A stretch of 64,000 nt of DNA, taken from the NCBI GenBank assembly GCA_025452255.1, contig CP104974.1:1-64000 (forward strand). The letters are read 5' to 3'. Positions within the stretch are counted from its first letter, which is position 1. Each line of letters starts with the position of its first letter. The stretch comes from Devosia sp. A8/3-2. Its GTDB lineage: Bacteria > Pseudomonadota > Alphaproteobacteria > Rhizobiales > Devosiaceae. Positions 11,251-22,246 of this stretch are shown here, piece by piece. The translations under genes were made by a program, and so were the position numbers. Under the pieces are notes generated by a model. The model was not told the DNA's origin, did no database searches, and was given only the letters and a program-made list of their open reading frames with translations.

Positions 11251-12129
11251 ATGAGCACCACAGAATCCGCCTCCCCGCGCTTTGCCGGTATCGAGGATTG
11301 GGGCAGCAGCGACTCGGTGCTGGGCATCCTTGAGGGGCAATTTGCTGCTATCGCCGCCGTGCAGGCCGCAGCGCCCGCTTTGGCCGAGGCGATCGACCGG
11401 GGCGCCGAGCGCTTGGCCAAGGGCGGGCGGCTGATCTATATGGGCGCGGGCACTTCGGGCCGGATCGCGACGCAAGACGCGGCCGAATTGCCGCCAACCT
11501 TCAACTGGCCCTATGAGCGAGCTTTGTCGCTGATGGCGGGCGGCTCGACCGCGCTGACACTGGCGGCCGAAGGCGCCGAGGACAGTGAAGAGCTGGCGCA
11601 AGCCGATCTCGACAAGGTGCAGGTGGGGCCCAATGACGTGGTGATTGGCCTCGCCGCCAGCGGGCGCACGCCTTACGCCATTGCAGGGCTGGTGCATGCG
11701 CGCAAGGCGGGGGCGCTGACCATCGGCATTTTCAACAATCCGGGCGGGAAGCTGGGCGAAGTGGCCGACATTGCCGTGTTGCTGGAGACGGGCAGCGAGT
11801 TCCTTGCCGGTTCTGACGCGCATGAAGGCGGGCACGGCGCAGAAGGCGGCGCTCAACTGCATCTCGACCGGCGTGATGATCAAGCTGGGCTTTGTCTATC
11901 GCGGCATGATGGTGGAGATGAAGCCCACCAATGTGAAGCTGGTAGACCGCGCCGCCAAGATGGTCGCGGCGCTGACCGGGGCGGACTACGACACCGCGCG
12001 GCAGACGCTGGATATTGCCGATGGCAGCATCAAGCTGGCGACAGTGATGCTGGAAAAGGGTGTCGATGTGCTGGCGGCGGGCAAGGCGCTTGAGGCGGCC
12101 GGGGGAATTTGCGGAAGGCGTTGGCGTAG
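11251..12129 (+). CDS. murQ: N-acetylmuramic acid 6-phosphate etherase (two frameshifts)
   Basis: About 292 residues. MurQ cleaves the D-lactyl ether of MurNAc-6-P to GlcNAc-6-P in the cytosol. The SIS-domain active site is visible as AGTSGRIATQDAAELPPTF, containing the catalytic Glu. FNNPGGKLGEVADI and GTAQKAALNCISTGVMI follow. Breaks: an extra T near 11813 (GGTTCTGACG for GGTTCGACG) and a missing G near 12107. With both repaired the protein ends at LRKALA-stop at 12129. It is divergent from the sugar importer, linking that operon to murein recycling. Confidence 0.93.
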
Positions 12130-12180
12130 GGGTTGGTTGCGGAGGCACCGCACCCCTAACCCTGCAATTTCTTCTGAACG

Positions 12181-12290
12181 AAGAAATTGCTGTCCCTCTC
12201 CAACAAGGGGCGAGGGTTGGCTCCGTGTTTGAGCCGGCACTGAATTCCCTTCTCCCCCTCGTGGGAGAAGGTGCCCTGCAGGGCGGATGA
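12181..12290. repeat. Dispersed GC-rich intergenic repeat
   Basis: After murQ the sequence runs through CCCTCTCCAACAAGGGGCGAGGG and CTTCTCCCCCTCGTGGGAGAAG, two short hairpins of a kind also seen at 43590-43650. It occupies the first part of the 319-base gap before the acetyltransferase gene. No coding potential was recognised. Confidence 0.5.
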
Positions 12291-12330
12291 GAGGACCAGT
12301 AGGATAGCGCTGCATCAGTCCCACCACAGT

Positions 12331-12406
12331 GTCATTCCACGAAAGCGGGAACCTCTGTTGGCGATGCAAGGAAGTAAACGGAGGTTCTCGCTTTCGCGGG
12401 AATGAC
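12331..12406. repeat. Palindromic intergenic repeat (REP-like, type A)
   Basis: Two inverted arms, GTCATTCCACGAAAGCGGGA and its near reverse complement TTTCGCGGGAATGAC, flank AACCTCTGTT/AACGGAGGTT. The same composite unit occurs at 62023-62110 and, in altered form, at 29925-30007. Confidence 0.85.
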
Positions 12407-12448
12407 ATCGTGGGTAGCGGGACAAATTGAGGCTGGGGGGCCGGTGCA

Positions 12449-12847
12449 ATGAATTTTCATATCACCGATGACACCACCGATCCGGCAATAGCCCGCATCG
12501 GCGACGAGCTCACCGCATTCAACCGCACCGATGTCGGCCCATCCGACCGCCGAGCCCTCGCCGTCCTGCTCCACGATGGCGACACCGTGACCGCCGGCCT
12601 ATCCGGCTACACCGCCCGGGGCTGGCTCTATATCCAATGGCTGTGGATCGACGAAGCCCAGCGCGGCAAGGGCATAGCCGGGCAATTGCTGGCGGCGGCC
12701 GAGGCCGAGGCGATCAGCCGGGGCTGCCATGGCGCCTATATCGACACGTTCAGCCCGGTGGCGTTGCGGACCTATCGCAAAGCGGGCTATGCCGTATTCG
12801 GCGCGCTCGAAGACTTCCCCGGGGCCGCACCCGTAGTTTCCTCATGA
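12449..12847 (+). CDS. GNAT-family N-acetyltransferase
   Basis: 132 residues, intact. A single GNAT domain has the acetyl-CoA loop QRGKGIAGQLL around residue 70 preceded by LYIQWLWIDEA, and a C-terminal RTYRKAGYAVFGALEDFP. It resembles small acetyltransferases of unknown acceptor. It lies between murQ and an EamA transporter on the same strand, but a repeat-filled gap separates it from murQ, so a role in recycling is not implied. Confidence 0.85.
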   Translation: MNFHITDDTTDPAIARIGDELTAFNRTDVGPSDRRALAVLLHDGDTVTAGLSGYTARGWLYIQWLWIDEAQRGKGIAGQLLAAAEAEAISRGCHGAYIDTFSPVALRTYRKAGYAVFGALEDFPGAAPVVSS

Positions 12848-12860
12848 AAGCATTGCAGGC

Positions 12861-13735
12861 ATGAACACTCCCCTGAGCGGCATCAGGCTTGGCGCCGCTG
12901 GTATTGTCGTGCTGTGCGCCATGGATGCGGTGGCCAAGGCGCTGGGCGCGCATTTGCCGACATTTGAAGTGGTGTTCGTGCGCTTTGCCGGGGCGGCGGT
13001 GTGGCTGGTATTGTGGATCTGGTTGAGCCGCGGGGCTCGGCCCAAGCGGAGTAATCTGGGCCGACACATCATGCGCGGGCGCTGTTTTCGGTCACCGCCT
13101 TCATGTTCTTTTATGCGGTGAGCCATTTGCCGCTGGCGATTGCGGCGGCCTTGGCCATGACGGCGCCGGTCTATGTGACAGGGCTGGGCATGCTGGCGCT
13201 GCGCGAGCCGGTGCGATTGCAGCCGGTGATTGCGCTGGTGCTGGGCGGGATCGGCTCGGCCATTATCGTCTTTGGTGGCGGCGATGCGATGACGGGTGGG
13301 TCGGCCGATATCCCGGCTCGGGGCGCGGCGATCCCGGCGCCGCTCTGCTATGCGCTGACGCTGGTGCTGCTCAAGCACCATTCGGGCGATGAAAGTGCGG
13401 CGGCGATCACGCTGGCGCAGTCGGTCGTGGCGGCGGCGTTCACCCTGCCCTTGGCGGCGAGCAATTTCGTTATTCCCACCGGGATTGTGGCGGCCCAAGC
13501 GGTGTTGATCGGGATTTTGGGAGCCGGCGGCTTCCTGCTGCTGATCAACGGGCTCAAGCGTGTGCCGGTCTCGGTGTTTGCCGTGCTCGATTATACCGGG
13601 CTGATCTGGGCGGCGGTGTTTGGCTGGCTGTTTTTCGCCGAAGTGCCGGGGCTGGAGCTGTATCTCGGCGGCGCACTGATCATTGCGGCTTGCGCAGTGG
13701 GGGCGCGGACGTCGCAGAAGCCGGTGGTGGCCTGA
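12861..13735 (+). CDS. EamA/DMT-family transporter (one frameshift)
   Basis: About 292 residues, ten membrane segments. The first EamA repeat runs from GIVVLCAMDAVAKALG, and the second from ALCYALTLVLLKHH to ALIIAACAVGA. The break near 13069 reads ATGCGCGGGCGCTG where one G of a run is missing; restoring it links IMRGALFSVTAFMFFYA. It starts 13 bases after the acetyltransferase stop, so the two may be cotranscribed. Substrate unknown. Confidence 0.82.
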
Positions 13736-14850
13736 CTACCCAGCCAGCCGCCCGCCCGTCATCGGCGCTGGCACACCCGTCGTCGTCGGGAAGCTGATCG
13801 GCAGACCACGCAAAACCCGCACGGCCAAAAACGCAAAGCATTCAGCTTCGATGGCGTCACCGCGCCAGCCGACGGTTTCGGCGGGGATCACCTCCACACC
13901 CGCCCGCTGGGGCAGCATGGCCATGATAGCCAGATTGCGCCGACCGCCGCCGCAGACAATGATCCGCTTGGGGCGGCGGGGCAGCAGGTCTAGCCCCTTG
14001 CCGACGGCCGAGGTGGTGAAGGCGGTGAGCAGGGCTGCGCCGTTTTCAGCGCTCTCGCCCTTGGCCATATCAGCGGTGAAATCAGAAGCGATCGAGCGAC
14101 TTGGGATAGGCCGCACGCAGATAGGGGTGTTCGAGCAGCTTGGCGAGGCGGGCTTCGTCGACGGTGCCGGCCAGTGCCAATTTGCCATCGCGGTCCATAT
14201 CGCCCGAGCCGAGCGCGCCGACGAAATCGTTGATCGGGGCATTGGCAGGGCCAGTGTCGAAAGCGATGACGAGGTCCTCGCCATCCCACCGAGTGATATT
14301 GGCGACGCCGCCCAGATTGAGCACGGCCGTATCGCCATTGGCTTTGAGGCCGCGCAAAAGTGCCGCGTGATAGATGGCCGAGAGCGGAGCCCCCTGCCCG
14401 CCGGCGGCCACATCGGCGCTGCGGAAATCATAGGCGACTTTGGTGCCCAGCATATCCGCCATCAACGCGCCATCGCCGAGTTGGCGGGTGGCGCCGATGC
14501 GGCCGGGCTGGGGCGCACGATGCAGCACGCTTTGGCCGTGAAAGCCGACAATGCCGATATCGGCCATGCTCAGGCCCCGGGCGATGACGAAGTCACGCAC
14601 GGCATTGGACTGGGCTTCGGTCAGGGCCTTTTCCGCCTTGGCGAAGATGGCGGGGTCCTCAGCGGCAAAGTTCCATTTGCGGGCGGTGTCGAGGGTTTCG
14701 ACCAATAGCGCGCAGGTCCGCGCCATAAGGGGCCGGGGTATAGGCGCCGAATTCGGAAATGGTCTCGCCGTCAGTCCGCAGCAGGGCAATGTCGATATTG
14801 CCGTCCAGCACAGTGCCGGTCATCAGCCCGATGGCCCAGATGGGTTGCAT
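13736..14850 (-). CDS. anmK: Anhydro-N-acetylmuramic acid kinase (two frameshifts)
   Basis: About 372 residues. AnmK opens and phosphorylates 1,6-anhydroMurNAc from murein turnover to MurNAc-6-P, the MurQ substrate. Seen: [16 protein letters not shown] (phosphate loop in its alphaproteobacterial variant), [35 protein letters not shown] and [10 protein letters not shown]. Breaks lie near 14710 (a lost GC pair) and 14083 (TTCTGATT for TTCGATT). It starts 4 bases after the upstream hydrolase stop, as the last gene of the oppD-oppF-hydrolase-anmK run. Confidence 0.92.
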
Positions 14851-14854
14851 GTCT

Positions 14855-15862
14855 CTAGTTCCCGTTGATGGCGTCGCCGACAGCATGGCGGAGAGCGACA
14901 ATACCGCTATCGAAATGGCGGGTGGGGTGGACGCGATTGGTCAGCAGAGTCCGAGGCGCGGCCAGCGGCAAAATCCACCCAGAGGCCGGTGCCGGTAAAG
15001 CCGGTATGGCCGATGGTTTGGGGGCTGCAGAGATCGCCGCCAGACCAGCCGGCATAGGACTTTTCCCAGCCATGGGTGCGGTTGCCATGGATGGGTTGGC
15101 GCATCAGCGCGATGGCTTGGGGTGAAGCGCCGGTGCCGTCAGAGCAGGCCGCGGGCGTGGTCGAGCACGGAATGGACAGTGCCGAAGAGGCCCGCATGGC
15201 CGGCGCCCTCAAGCGCCGAGCAATTGTCGTCATGCACTTCGCCCACCAGCACGCGGTGGCGCCAATAGCAGTCTTCGGTGGCGGCTGATTCTTGCGGATT
15301 GGCCGACCAGGCAGAAACCAGGGCCGGCGTCGAGCTCGCGGATCCACTTCTTGTTCAGCCGTTCGAGGACGAAGCCGAGCAGGATGAAATTGATGTCGGA
15401 ATAGACCGCAGGCCCAGCGCGCCATTCGCGTTGCAGGATGAAGGTGCGCAGCAGGTCCGGGTCACGGCCATAGGTGTAGATGGGCTCGACCGCCGGGAAC
15501 GGCGTCTGGTGGCCCGAGCATTGGCGGAAGGTGACTTGGCGCTCCCGGGCGTCGGCTTTGTAGTGCCGAAAATCGGGCAGAATAGTCGTCAGCGGCGCGT
15601 CGAGATCGATGGTTCCGGCATCAGCCAGCGCCAGAATGGCGGGAGTGGTGAACAGCACTTTGGTCAGCGAAGCCAGATCGAACCAAGTGTCCTCGGTCAT
15701 CGGACGCTCAGTGGGGATCGTCTGGGCCTTGCCGATATGGCGCACTTGCCGCGTGCCATCGGCCTCGATGACGCCAAGCACACCGCCGGGAATGCGGCCG
15801 GCAGCCACAGCGGCCCCAAGCGGGGCGAAGGCGCGCTCGAATGTCAGGGATAGAGGTGGCAT
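14855..15862 (-). CDS. Beta-lactamase-fold serine hydrolase (three frameshifts)
   Basis: About 335 residues. The class C/EstB-type motifs are present: SLTK (the SxxK nucleophile, near residue 66), YSDIN (the YxN-like motif, with Asp) and [20 protein letters not shown] in the second half, then [10 protein letters not shown] near the C-terminus, replacing KTG. No signal peptide is evident, suggesting a cytosolic enzyme. Breaks near 15319 and 15143 both carry an inserted T (TTCTGCC, CTCTGACGG); a third is near 14955. Lying between oppF and anmK, it may be a muropeptide-processing hydrolase. That is context only. Confidence 0.85.
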
Positions 15863-16791
15863 GCGACGTCTCCGGCAAGCGTTCCGCCCGGCGCGGCCAG
15901 TACGGGTCGCTTGGTGTGGCAGATATCCATGACCTTGGGGCAGCGAGTGTGAAAGGCGCAGCCGGCGGACGGATTGGCCGGGTCCGGCAATTCGCCCTTG
16001 AGTATGACGCGATCGGCCCGCGTCACGCCCGGGCGCGGCACGGCGGAGAGCAGCGCCTGCGTATAGGGATGCTTGGGCGCCGTCATGATCGCTTCGGTCG
16101 GTCCGATCTCGACAATGCGGCCCAGATACATGACGGCGATCCGGTCGCTGACATGGCGGATGACCGACAGATCATGGCTGATGAACAGAATGGCCGAGTT
16201 CATCTTCTGGCGCAGCTCGGCAATCAGATTGATGATCTGGCTCTGGATCGAGACATCGAGCGCCGAGACGGCTTCGTCGGCCACCAGCAGTTTTGGCTCA
16301 AGCGCCAAGGCGCGGGCAATGGCGATGCGCTGGCGCTGGCCGCCGGAAAATTCATGCGGATAGCGGCCGGCGGCGTCTTCGGGCAGGCCGACAATATTGA
16401 GCAATTCGGCGACGCGCTTGGCACGGGCACGGCGGTCGCCGACGTGATGCACCACCAGCGGTTCGGCAATGATATAGCCCACAGTGTGGCGCGGATTGAG
16501 CGAGCCGAAGGGGTCCTGAAAGATCACCTGCAGGTCGCGGCGCACCGCTTTCATATCGTGGCGGCTCAGCTTGATGAGATCGCGCCCCTCGAAATGGATC
16601 GAGCCGCCGCTGGGCTCGATCAGCCGCAACAGGGTACGGCCGAGTGTGGATTTGCCGCAGCCGGATTCCCCCACCACCCCCAGCACTTCGCCGGCCTCGA
16701 TGGTGAGCGAGACTTCGGAGACAGCGCGAACCACGGCGCCATTGGCGCCGGGATAGGTCTTGGAGAGATTGTCGAGTTCGAGCAGGCTCAT
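15844..16791 (-). CDS. Oligopeptide ABC transporter ATPase, OppF/DppF type
   Basis: 315 residues, intact. Contains Walker [11 protein letters not shown]-loop VIFQDPFGSLNP, signature FSGGQRQRIAIARAL, Walker B LLVADEAVSALD, and the C-terminal OppF extension with the cysteine-containing CAFHTRCPKVMDIC, which in the family binds an Fe-S cluster or structures the tail. Its ATG overlaps the oppD stop (ATGA, 16788-16791), and its 3' end overlaps the hydrolase by 19 bases. Confidence 0.93.
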   Translation of the reverse strand: MSLLELDNLSKTYPGANGAVVRAVSEVSLTIEAGEVLGVVGESGCGKSTLGRTLLRLIEPSGGSIHFEGRDLIKLSRHDMKAVRRDLQVIFQDPFGSLNPRHTVGYIIAEPLVVHHVGDRRARAKRVAELLNIVGLPEDAAGRYPHEFSGGQRQRIAIARALALEPKLLVADEAVSALDVSIQSQIINLIAELRQKMNSAILFISHDLSVIRHVSDRIAVMYLGRIVEIGPTEAIMTAPKHPYTQALLSAVPRPGVTRADRVILKGELPDPANPSAGCAFHTRCPKVMDICHTKRPVLAAPGGTLAGDVACHLYP

Positions 16792-17744
16792 GAGGCCGGG
16801 TTCCAGCAACGGATCAGGTGAGCTGATCCCACCAGGTCCGGCATGTCCACCGAGCAGCGCGAGACACTGGCGTGGCAGCGCGGATGGAAGGTGCAGCCAT
16901 TGGGCCGCTTGCCGGGCGGCGGCACGGTGCCCGAAATGGCGGGGAGCCGCGTGCCGGGCGGATTGGAGGCCGGAATGGTACGGAGCAGGGCCTCGGTATA
17001 GCGATGGCGCGGATGGGCGAAGAGTTCGGCCGAGGGGGCCTGTTCGACCACGCGCCCGCCATACATGACGGCGACGCGGTCGCAATATTGTGAGACGACG
17101 CCCAGATCATGGGTGATCAGCAACACGGCCATGCCGGTCTCGCGGCGCAGGTCATCGATGAGATCGAGAATTTGCGCCTGCACGGTGACGTCGAGCGCGG
17201 TGGTCGGTTCGTCCGCAACCAGCAGGCTCGGGTCGCAGGCGAGCGCCATGGCGATCATGACGCGCTGGCGCTGGCCGCCGGACAGCTGATGGGGATAGCG
17301 ACCCATAGCGGCGGCGGGCGCGGGAATGCCGACACGGGTCAAGAGCTCCACAGCGCGGGCATCGGCCACCTGCCGCGACACATCGCGATGCAGCAGCACG
17401 ACTTCGGAAATCTGGTCGCCCACGGTAAAGACCGGATTGAGCGAGGTCATCGGCTCCTGAAAGATCATGGCGATGCGGTCGCCGCGCAAGCGTTCGAGCG
17501 CGTGTTCATCCAGCGCCAGAATGTCCTGCCCATCATAGCGGATGGAGCCGCCATCGATGCGCATCGGCGGCTCGGCCAATAGCCGCATGATGGAGAGCGC
17601 GGTCACCGATTTACCGCAGCCCGATTCCCCCACCGGGCCCAGCATTTCGCCGGCCTTGATCTCAAGCGACACTCCCTCGATGACCGGACGGCCACCAGCG
17701 GAAATCCGCAAATCCTCAATAGTCAGCAGTGCCTCTGCCGGCAT
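16788..17744 (-). CDS. Oligopeptide ABC transporter ATPase, OppD/DppD type
   Basis: 318 residues from the ATG at [12 protein letters not shown]; an in-frame upstream TTG would add nine residues. Walker [11 protein letters not shown]-loop [14 protein letters not shown], signature [15 protein letters not shown], Walker [15 protein letters not shown] and the C-terminal [15 protein letters not shown] are all present. It pairs with the OppF-type ATPase. The matching binding protein and permeases are transcribed divergently from the other side of the 175-base gap. Confidence 0.93.
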   Translation of the reverse strand: MPAEALLTIEDLRISAGGRPVIEGVSLEIKAGEMLGPVGESGCGKSVTALSIMRLLAEPPMRIDGGSIRYDGQDILALDEHALERLRGDRIAMIFQEPMTSLNPVFTVGDQISEVVLLHRDVSRQVADARAVELLTRVGIPAPAAAMGRYPHQLSGGQRQRVMIAMALACDPSLLVADEPTTALDVTVQAQILDLIDDLRRETGMAVLLITHDLGVVSQYCDRVAVMYGGRVVEQAPSAELFAHPRHRYTEALLRTIPASNPPGTRLPAISGTVPPPGKRPNGCTFHPRCHASVSRCSVDMPDLVGSAHLIRCWNPAS

Positions 17745-17828
17745 GGCCACTCCGCCGAAAGTCATATGCAAATCTGCCGGAAAGACAGGGATTTACGCCG
17801 TTTCGCGCTTACTAGCGCTTGACGAGTT

Positions 17829-17899
17829 AGTACCATAGCGTCACAAAAGTCCAGACTGGTTTTATATTGGACTTAGATTTTAAGTACCAATCGCGTCAC
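17829..17899. promoter_or_regulatory. Candidate operator array between oppD and the peptide-binding protein gene
   Basis: Two direct repeats, AGTACCATAGCGTCAC (17829-17844) and AGTACCAATCGCGTCAC (17883-17899), flank a perfect 7-base inverted repeat, AAGTCCA (17847-17853) and TGGACTT (17868-17874). The array sits in the only promoter-sized gap between the two divergent halves of the peptide importer. The binding factor is unknown. Confidence 0.6.
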
Positions 17900-17919
17900 T
17901 CATCGCTCTGGAGGGAACA

Positions 17920-19417
17920 ATGTCGTTGAGAAAGACCACGGCCGCTCTTTTGGCCACTACGCTGCTGACGGGGATGGCGTCGGCGGCGACCCTGAATGTG
18001 GCGATCGATTCATCGCCGGCGGGGCTCGATCCGCATTTGATCACCGCGTTCAATTCGGTGGTGATCGTGCAGTCCAATATCTATGAGGGGCTTACCGCCA
18101 TCGACAAGGATCTGGCCGTGGTGCCGGGTCTGGCGGAAAGCTGGGAGATTTCGCCTGACGGGCTGAACTATACGTTCAAGCTGCGTGCCGGCGTCAAATT
18201 CCACGATGGTTCGGCCATGGATGCCGACGACGTGGCCGCCTCGATCCGCCGCGTGCAATCGGCCGCCGTCGCCTCCCCGCTCGCCAGCCGCGTGACCCCG
18301 ATCACCGGCATTGAAGTGGTCGATCCGACGACGATCAAATTCACGCTGGACGCGCCCTTTGCGCCGATCCTGACCTCGCTGTCGGGCATTGCCATCGTGC
18401 CGGCTGAAGTCGAAACCAATGTCGAGGGCCTGCAGCAGACCCCGATCGGCACCGGGCCGTTCAAGTTTGCCGAATGGCAGCCCAATGGCTTTATCAGCCT
18501 CGCGAAGAACGAAGACTATTACCGCGATGGGCTGCCCAAGCTCGATGGTGTGAAGTTCAATTTCGTGCCGGAATCGGCGACCCGCCAGTCGGCGTCACCA
18601 GCAGGGAATATGACCTGCTGCCCGGCATCGATCCGGCAACGGCGCTGCAATTGCAGGGCCAACCCAATGTCACGCTGCAGGAAACCCACGACATCGCCTA
18701 TACGCTGCTGGGTATGAATGCGAGCCGCGAACCCTTCACCAATCCCAAGGTGCGCACCGCGATCAATATGCTGCTCAACCGGCAGGAAATCATCGATGCG
18801 GCTCTGTTCGGCTCGGGCGTTCCAGCCGGTCCCCTCTCGCCGGCTCTGGTCAATTGGGCTGTCGATCCGTCCACATTCGCCTGCTACACGCAGGACGTGG
18901 AAGGCGCCAAGGCATTGCTGGCCGAGGCCGGTGTAACCACCCCGCTCAAACTCACGATGAACGTGCTGCCGCGCCAGGATACCCGCGACATCGCCCGGGT
19001 GGTGCAGCAGCAGCTGGCGGCCGGCGGCATCGAAGTGAGCCTCGTCACCCAGGAAATCGGCGATTTCGTGCAGTCCTGGAAGAATTCGGACTTCGACACC
19101 TTCATCTCGGCCAATGGCGGCAGCCCCGATCCGGACGAATATTTCTACCGCACCTTCCGCGGTGGTGGCTCGACCAACGTCTTTAAGTATGAAGACCCCG
19201 AAATCGACACTGGCTCGATGAAGGCCGCGCCGAGACCGATCCGGCCGCCCGCAAGGCGATCTATGATCAGGTGCAGACCAAGCTGGCCTGTGACGGCCCT
19301 GCCGCGCATATCGCCTATGGCACGCTCTACACGGCCGTCGCCAATGGCGTGGACGGGTTTGAAATCTTCCCGAATGGGCGGCTGACCAGCTTGGTCAATA
19401 CGACCAAGGCGGAATAG
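17920..19417 (+). CDS. Peptide ABC transporter substrate-binding protein, family 5 (two frameshifts)
   Basis: About 500 residues. The signal peptide is MSLRKTTAALLATTLLTGMASA. The family 5 (OppA/DppA) core follows: VVPGLAESWEISPDGLNYTF, LRAGVKFHDGSAMDADDV, TGPFKFAEWQPN and KVRTAINMLLNRQEII. Breaks at 18588 (CCAGGTC read as CCAGTC) and 19210 (ACCTGGC read as ACTGGC) both fall in CCWGG sites. It delivers peptides, probably murein peptides given the neighbours, to the downstream DppB/DppC permeases. Confidence 0.9.
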
Positions 19418-19471
19418 TCCCTCAGGCTGGCGCTTCAGCAGCGCCGGCCTTCTTTCACTAGGTCTAAAAAT

Positions 19472-20421
19472 ATGGCGCAGCGTTTCTGGATCGGCCGGCT
19501 GATCGACCTTGCGGTCGTATTGTTCGGCATTTCGATCGTCGTTTTCCTGATGATCCGGCTGATCCCGGGCGATGCCGTGACCATCATGCTGGGCGCCAAT
19601 ACCGAGGTGACGCCCGAGCGCGTCGAGGCCTTGCGTAGCCGGCTTGGCCTCGATCTGCCGCTGCCCATTCAATATGGGCAATGGATCTGGGGCATTGTGC
19701 GGGGCGATTTCGGCACTTCGATCTGGACCGGTCGGCCGGTGCTGGACGAAATCGCCGCCAATATGTGGCCGACGATTGAACTGACGCTGCTGTCCATCTC
19801 GGTCGGCGCGGGCCTGTCCATTCCGTTGGGCGCTTTCATGGCGCAGGCGCGCGGCAATGCCTCCGAAGTTGCGGTGCGCATCAGGGCGATTGCGGGGCTG
19901 ACCATTCCGTCCTTCTGGCTGGGAATCGTGTCGATTTTTCTCGTGTCAAAACTGCTGCCGGGCGTGCAGGCGCTGGGCTATGTGCCGTTCACGCAGGACC
20001 CCTTGGGCAATTTGCAGCGCATGGTGCTGCCGGTGATCGCGCTGTCGCTGCCCATGCTGGCCAACCTGTCGCGGCTGGTGCGTTCGGCCATGCTCGATGC
20101 CTTGAGCCGGGACTATATCCGCACCGCCAAGGCCAAGGGGGCAGATCGGCGGCGCATCATCTATAAGCATGCTTTGCGCAATGCGCTGATCCCTTTCATC
20201 ACCAGTGTCGGCGTTTCCGCCGGGTATCTGCTGGGCAGGGCCATTGTCATCGAGCAGGTGTTTGCCATTCCGGGGCTGGGAAGACTGGTGCTGGGGGCGA
20301 TTTCCGAGCGCAATTATCCGCTGGTGCAGGCCTCCATTCTGGTGCTCACCGCCAGCTTCGTCATCGTCAATTTCTGGTCGATCTGCTCTATGCAGTGATC
20401 GATCCCCGGGTGTCGAAATGA
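19472..20421 (+). CDS. Dipeptide/oligopeptide ABC permease, DppB type (one frameshift near the end)
   Basis: About 316 residues, six membrane spans. The N-terminal RLIDLAVVLFGISIVVFLMIRLIPGD pattern is typical of DppB, and the EAA loop is MLDALSRDYIRTAKAKGADR. Near 20373 CCTGG lost a C (TTCTGGTCG for TTCCTGGTCG); repaired, the tail reads LVDLLYAVIDPRVSK-stop and its TGA overlaps the DppC ATG (20418-20421). This overlap is good evidence that the repair is right. Confidence 0.9.
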
Positions 20422-21239
20422 TCATCCGTCGCAACAAGCTCTTGTCCTTTGCCGTGGCGCTGGTGGCGCTCCGGGTGCTGGGCGCTATTTTCGCGCCCGT
20501 TCTGGGCCTGCAGGACCCTTATGCCCGAGTCATCGTGCAGCGCATGAAGGGGCCGAACTGGCTCAATTTCCGGGTACCGACCAATTGGGCCGCGATGTGC
20601 TGTCGCGCATCGTCTATGGCTATCGCGCTTCGCTTTTAACCTGCGTGACCGCCGTGCTGCTGGCGCTGGTGCTTGGCGGCACGCTGGGCATGCTGGCGGC
20701 CTATTATCGCGGCTGGTTCGAGCGCATCGTCATGCGGCTGATGGATATCCTGTTCGCCTTTCCCATCATGCTCTTGGCCATTGGCGTCATCGCCATTTTG
20801 GGGCCGAGCGCACGGAGCGCGGCGCTTGCCATTGCCATTGTCTATGCGCCGATCTTTGCGCGGCTGCTGCGTGGGCCGGCTCTGGTCATTTGCGAGAGCG
20901 AATATGTCAACGGCGCCAAGGCCATCGGCGCCTCGGATTTCCGCATCATCTTTTTGCACCTGCTACCCAACTTTGGCCTCGGTCGTGCTGGTGCAAACGA
21001 GCCTGTTGCTCAGCGCCGCCATTCTGGTGGAAGCCTCGCTGTCGTTCACGGGGCTGGGCTCGCAACCACCGATCCCCTCGCTGGGACTGATGCTGTCGGA
21101 AGGCCGCAATTTCCTGCTGCTTGCGCCACGGCCGGCGGTGTTTGCAGGCTTTGCGATCCTGTTCCTGTCGTTTGGCTTTAACCTACTGGGTGATGCGCTG
21201 CACGACACGCTTGATCCGCGGCTACGCAAGGCGAGTTGA
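20418..21239 (+). CDS. Dipeptide/oligopeptide ABC permease, DppC type (two frameshifts)
   Basis: About 273 residues. The DppC hallmark TDQLGRDVLSRIVYGYRASL appears after the first break (near 20577). EAA-loop ESEYVNGAKAIGASDFRIIF and EASLSFTGLGSQPPIPSLG follow, the second break near 20987 having an extra G. The C-terminus LGDALHDTLDPRLRK is standard. It starts in overlap with DppB and ends one base before the epimerase ATG. Confidence 0.88.
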
Positions 21240-21240
21240 A

Positions 21241-22218
21241 ATGACCAAGCTGGACGTCTTTGCCGAGCAGTTTGCCATTGCTGGCACCTTCACTATTTCG
21301 CGCGGCTCCAAAACGGTGGCCGAGGTGGTGCAGGTGACGCTGACGCAGGACGGACACGTCGGCCAAGGCGAATGCGTACCTTATGCCCGCTATGGCGAGA
21401 GCGTGGTGCAGACTGTTGCGGCCATCGAAGCGCTGGCGCCTTCCATCCCCAATGGGCTGGACCGGGCGGGTTTGCAGAATGCACTACCGCACGGAGCGGC
21501 GCACAATGCGATGGATTGTGCGTTCTGGGAGCTCGAGGCCAAGCTGGCTGGAGTCAGCGTTGCAGAACTGGCTGGCGTGAGCGTGCCCGAGAGCATCGTC
21601 ACCGCCTATACGATCAGCCTTGGGACGCCCGAGGTGATGGCGGCAGCAGCGCGGGCGGCGCGTGATTATCCACTGCTCAAGCTCAAGCTGGGTGGTGCGG
21701 GCGACCGGGAGCGGCTGGCGGCGGTGCGCGAAGCCGTGCCGCAGACACGGCTGGTGGTAGATGCCAATGAGGCACGGGTGCCGGGCGATCTGGCGGCCAA
21801 TTTGCTTGCCTGTCGCGAGGTGGGGATTGAGCTCGTAGAACAGCCCCTGCCTGCTGGTGACGATGCGGCACTAGCAGATGTCGAGCATCTGGTGCCGATC
21901 TGTGCCGATGAGAGCGCGCATGGGCTGGCCACTTTGGGCACGCTGGTGGGCCGCTACGACGCGGTCAATGTGAAGCTGGACAAGACCGGCGGGCTGACCG
22001 AGGCGCTTGACCTGATGCGGGCGGCCGGGGCCAAAAATCTCAAGATCATGGTGGGATGCATGGTGGCGACGTCGCTCTCCATGGCCCCGGCGGCGCTATT
22101 GGCCGGGCAGGCGGATTGGTGCGATCTCGATGGCGCACTGCTGCTGGCGGCAGATCGGCCGGGCGGGTTCCGGTTTGGCGATGGGGTGATGCGGGCTGGG
22201 GAGATTTGGGGCCGATAA
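21241..22218 (+). CDS. Enolase-superfamily dipeptide epimerase, probably L-Ala-D/L-Glu epimerase
   Basis: 325 residues, intact. It epimerises L-Ala-D-Glu from murein peptides to L-Ala-L-Glu so peptidases can degrade it. The acid-base Lys pair is in LLKLKLG (the KxK motif), metal ligands are in VVDANE, ELVEQPL and CADES, and the second catalytic Lys is in NVKLDKTGGL. It is the terminal gene of the peptide importer operon, which supports the murein-peptide reading. Another dipeptide specificity within the family cannot be excluded. Confidence 0.9.
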   Translation: MTKLDVFAEQFAIAGTFTISRGSKTVAEVVQVTLTQDGHVGQGECVPYARYGESVVQTVAAIEALAPSIPNGLDRAGLQNALPHGAAHNAMDCAFWELEAKLAGVSVAELAGVSVPESIVTAYTISLGTPEVMAAAARAARDYPLLKLKLGGAGDRERLAAVREAVPQTRLVVDANEARVPGDLAANLLACREVGIELVEQPLPAGDDAALADVEHLVPICADESAHGLATLGTLVGRYDAVNVKLDKTGGLTEALDLMRAAGAKNLKIMVGCMVATSLSMAPAALLAGQADWCDLDGALLLAADRPGGFRFGDGVMRAGEIWGR

Positions 22219-22246
22219 GGCGGGCACCAACCTGTTTACCCACCGG

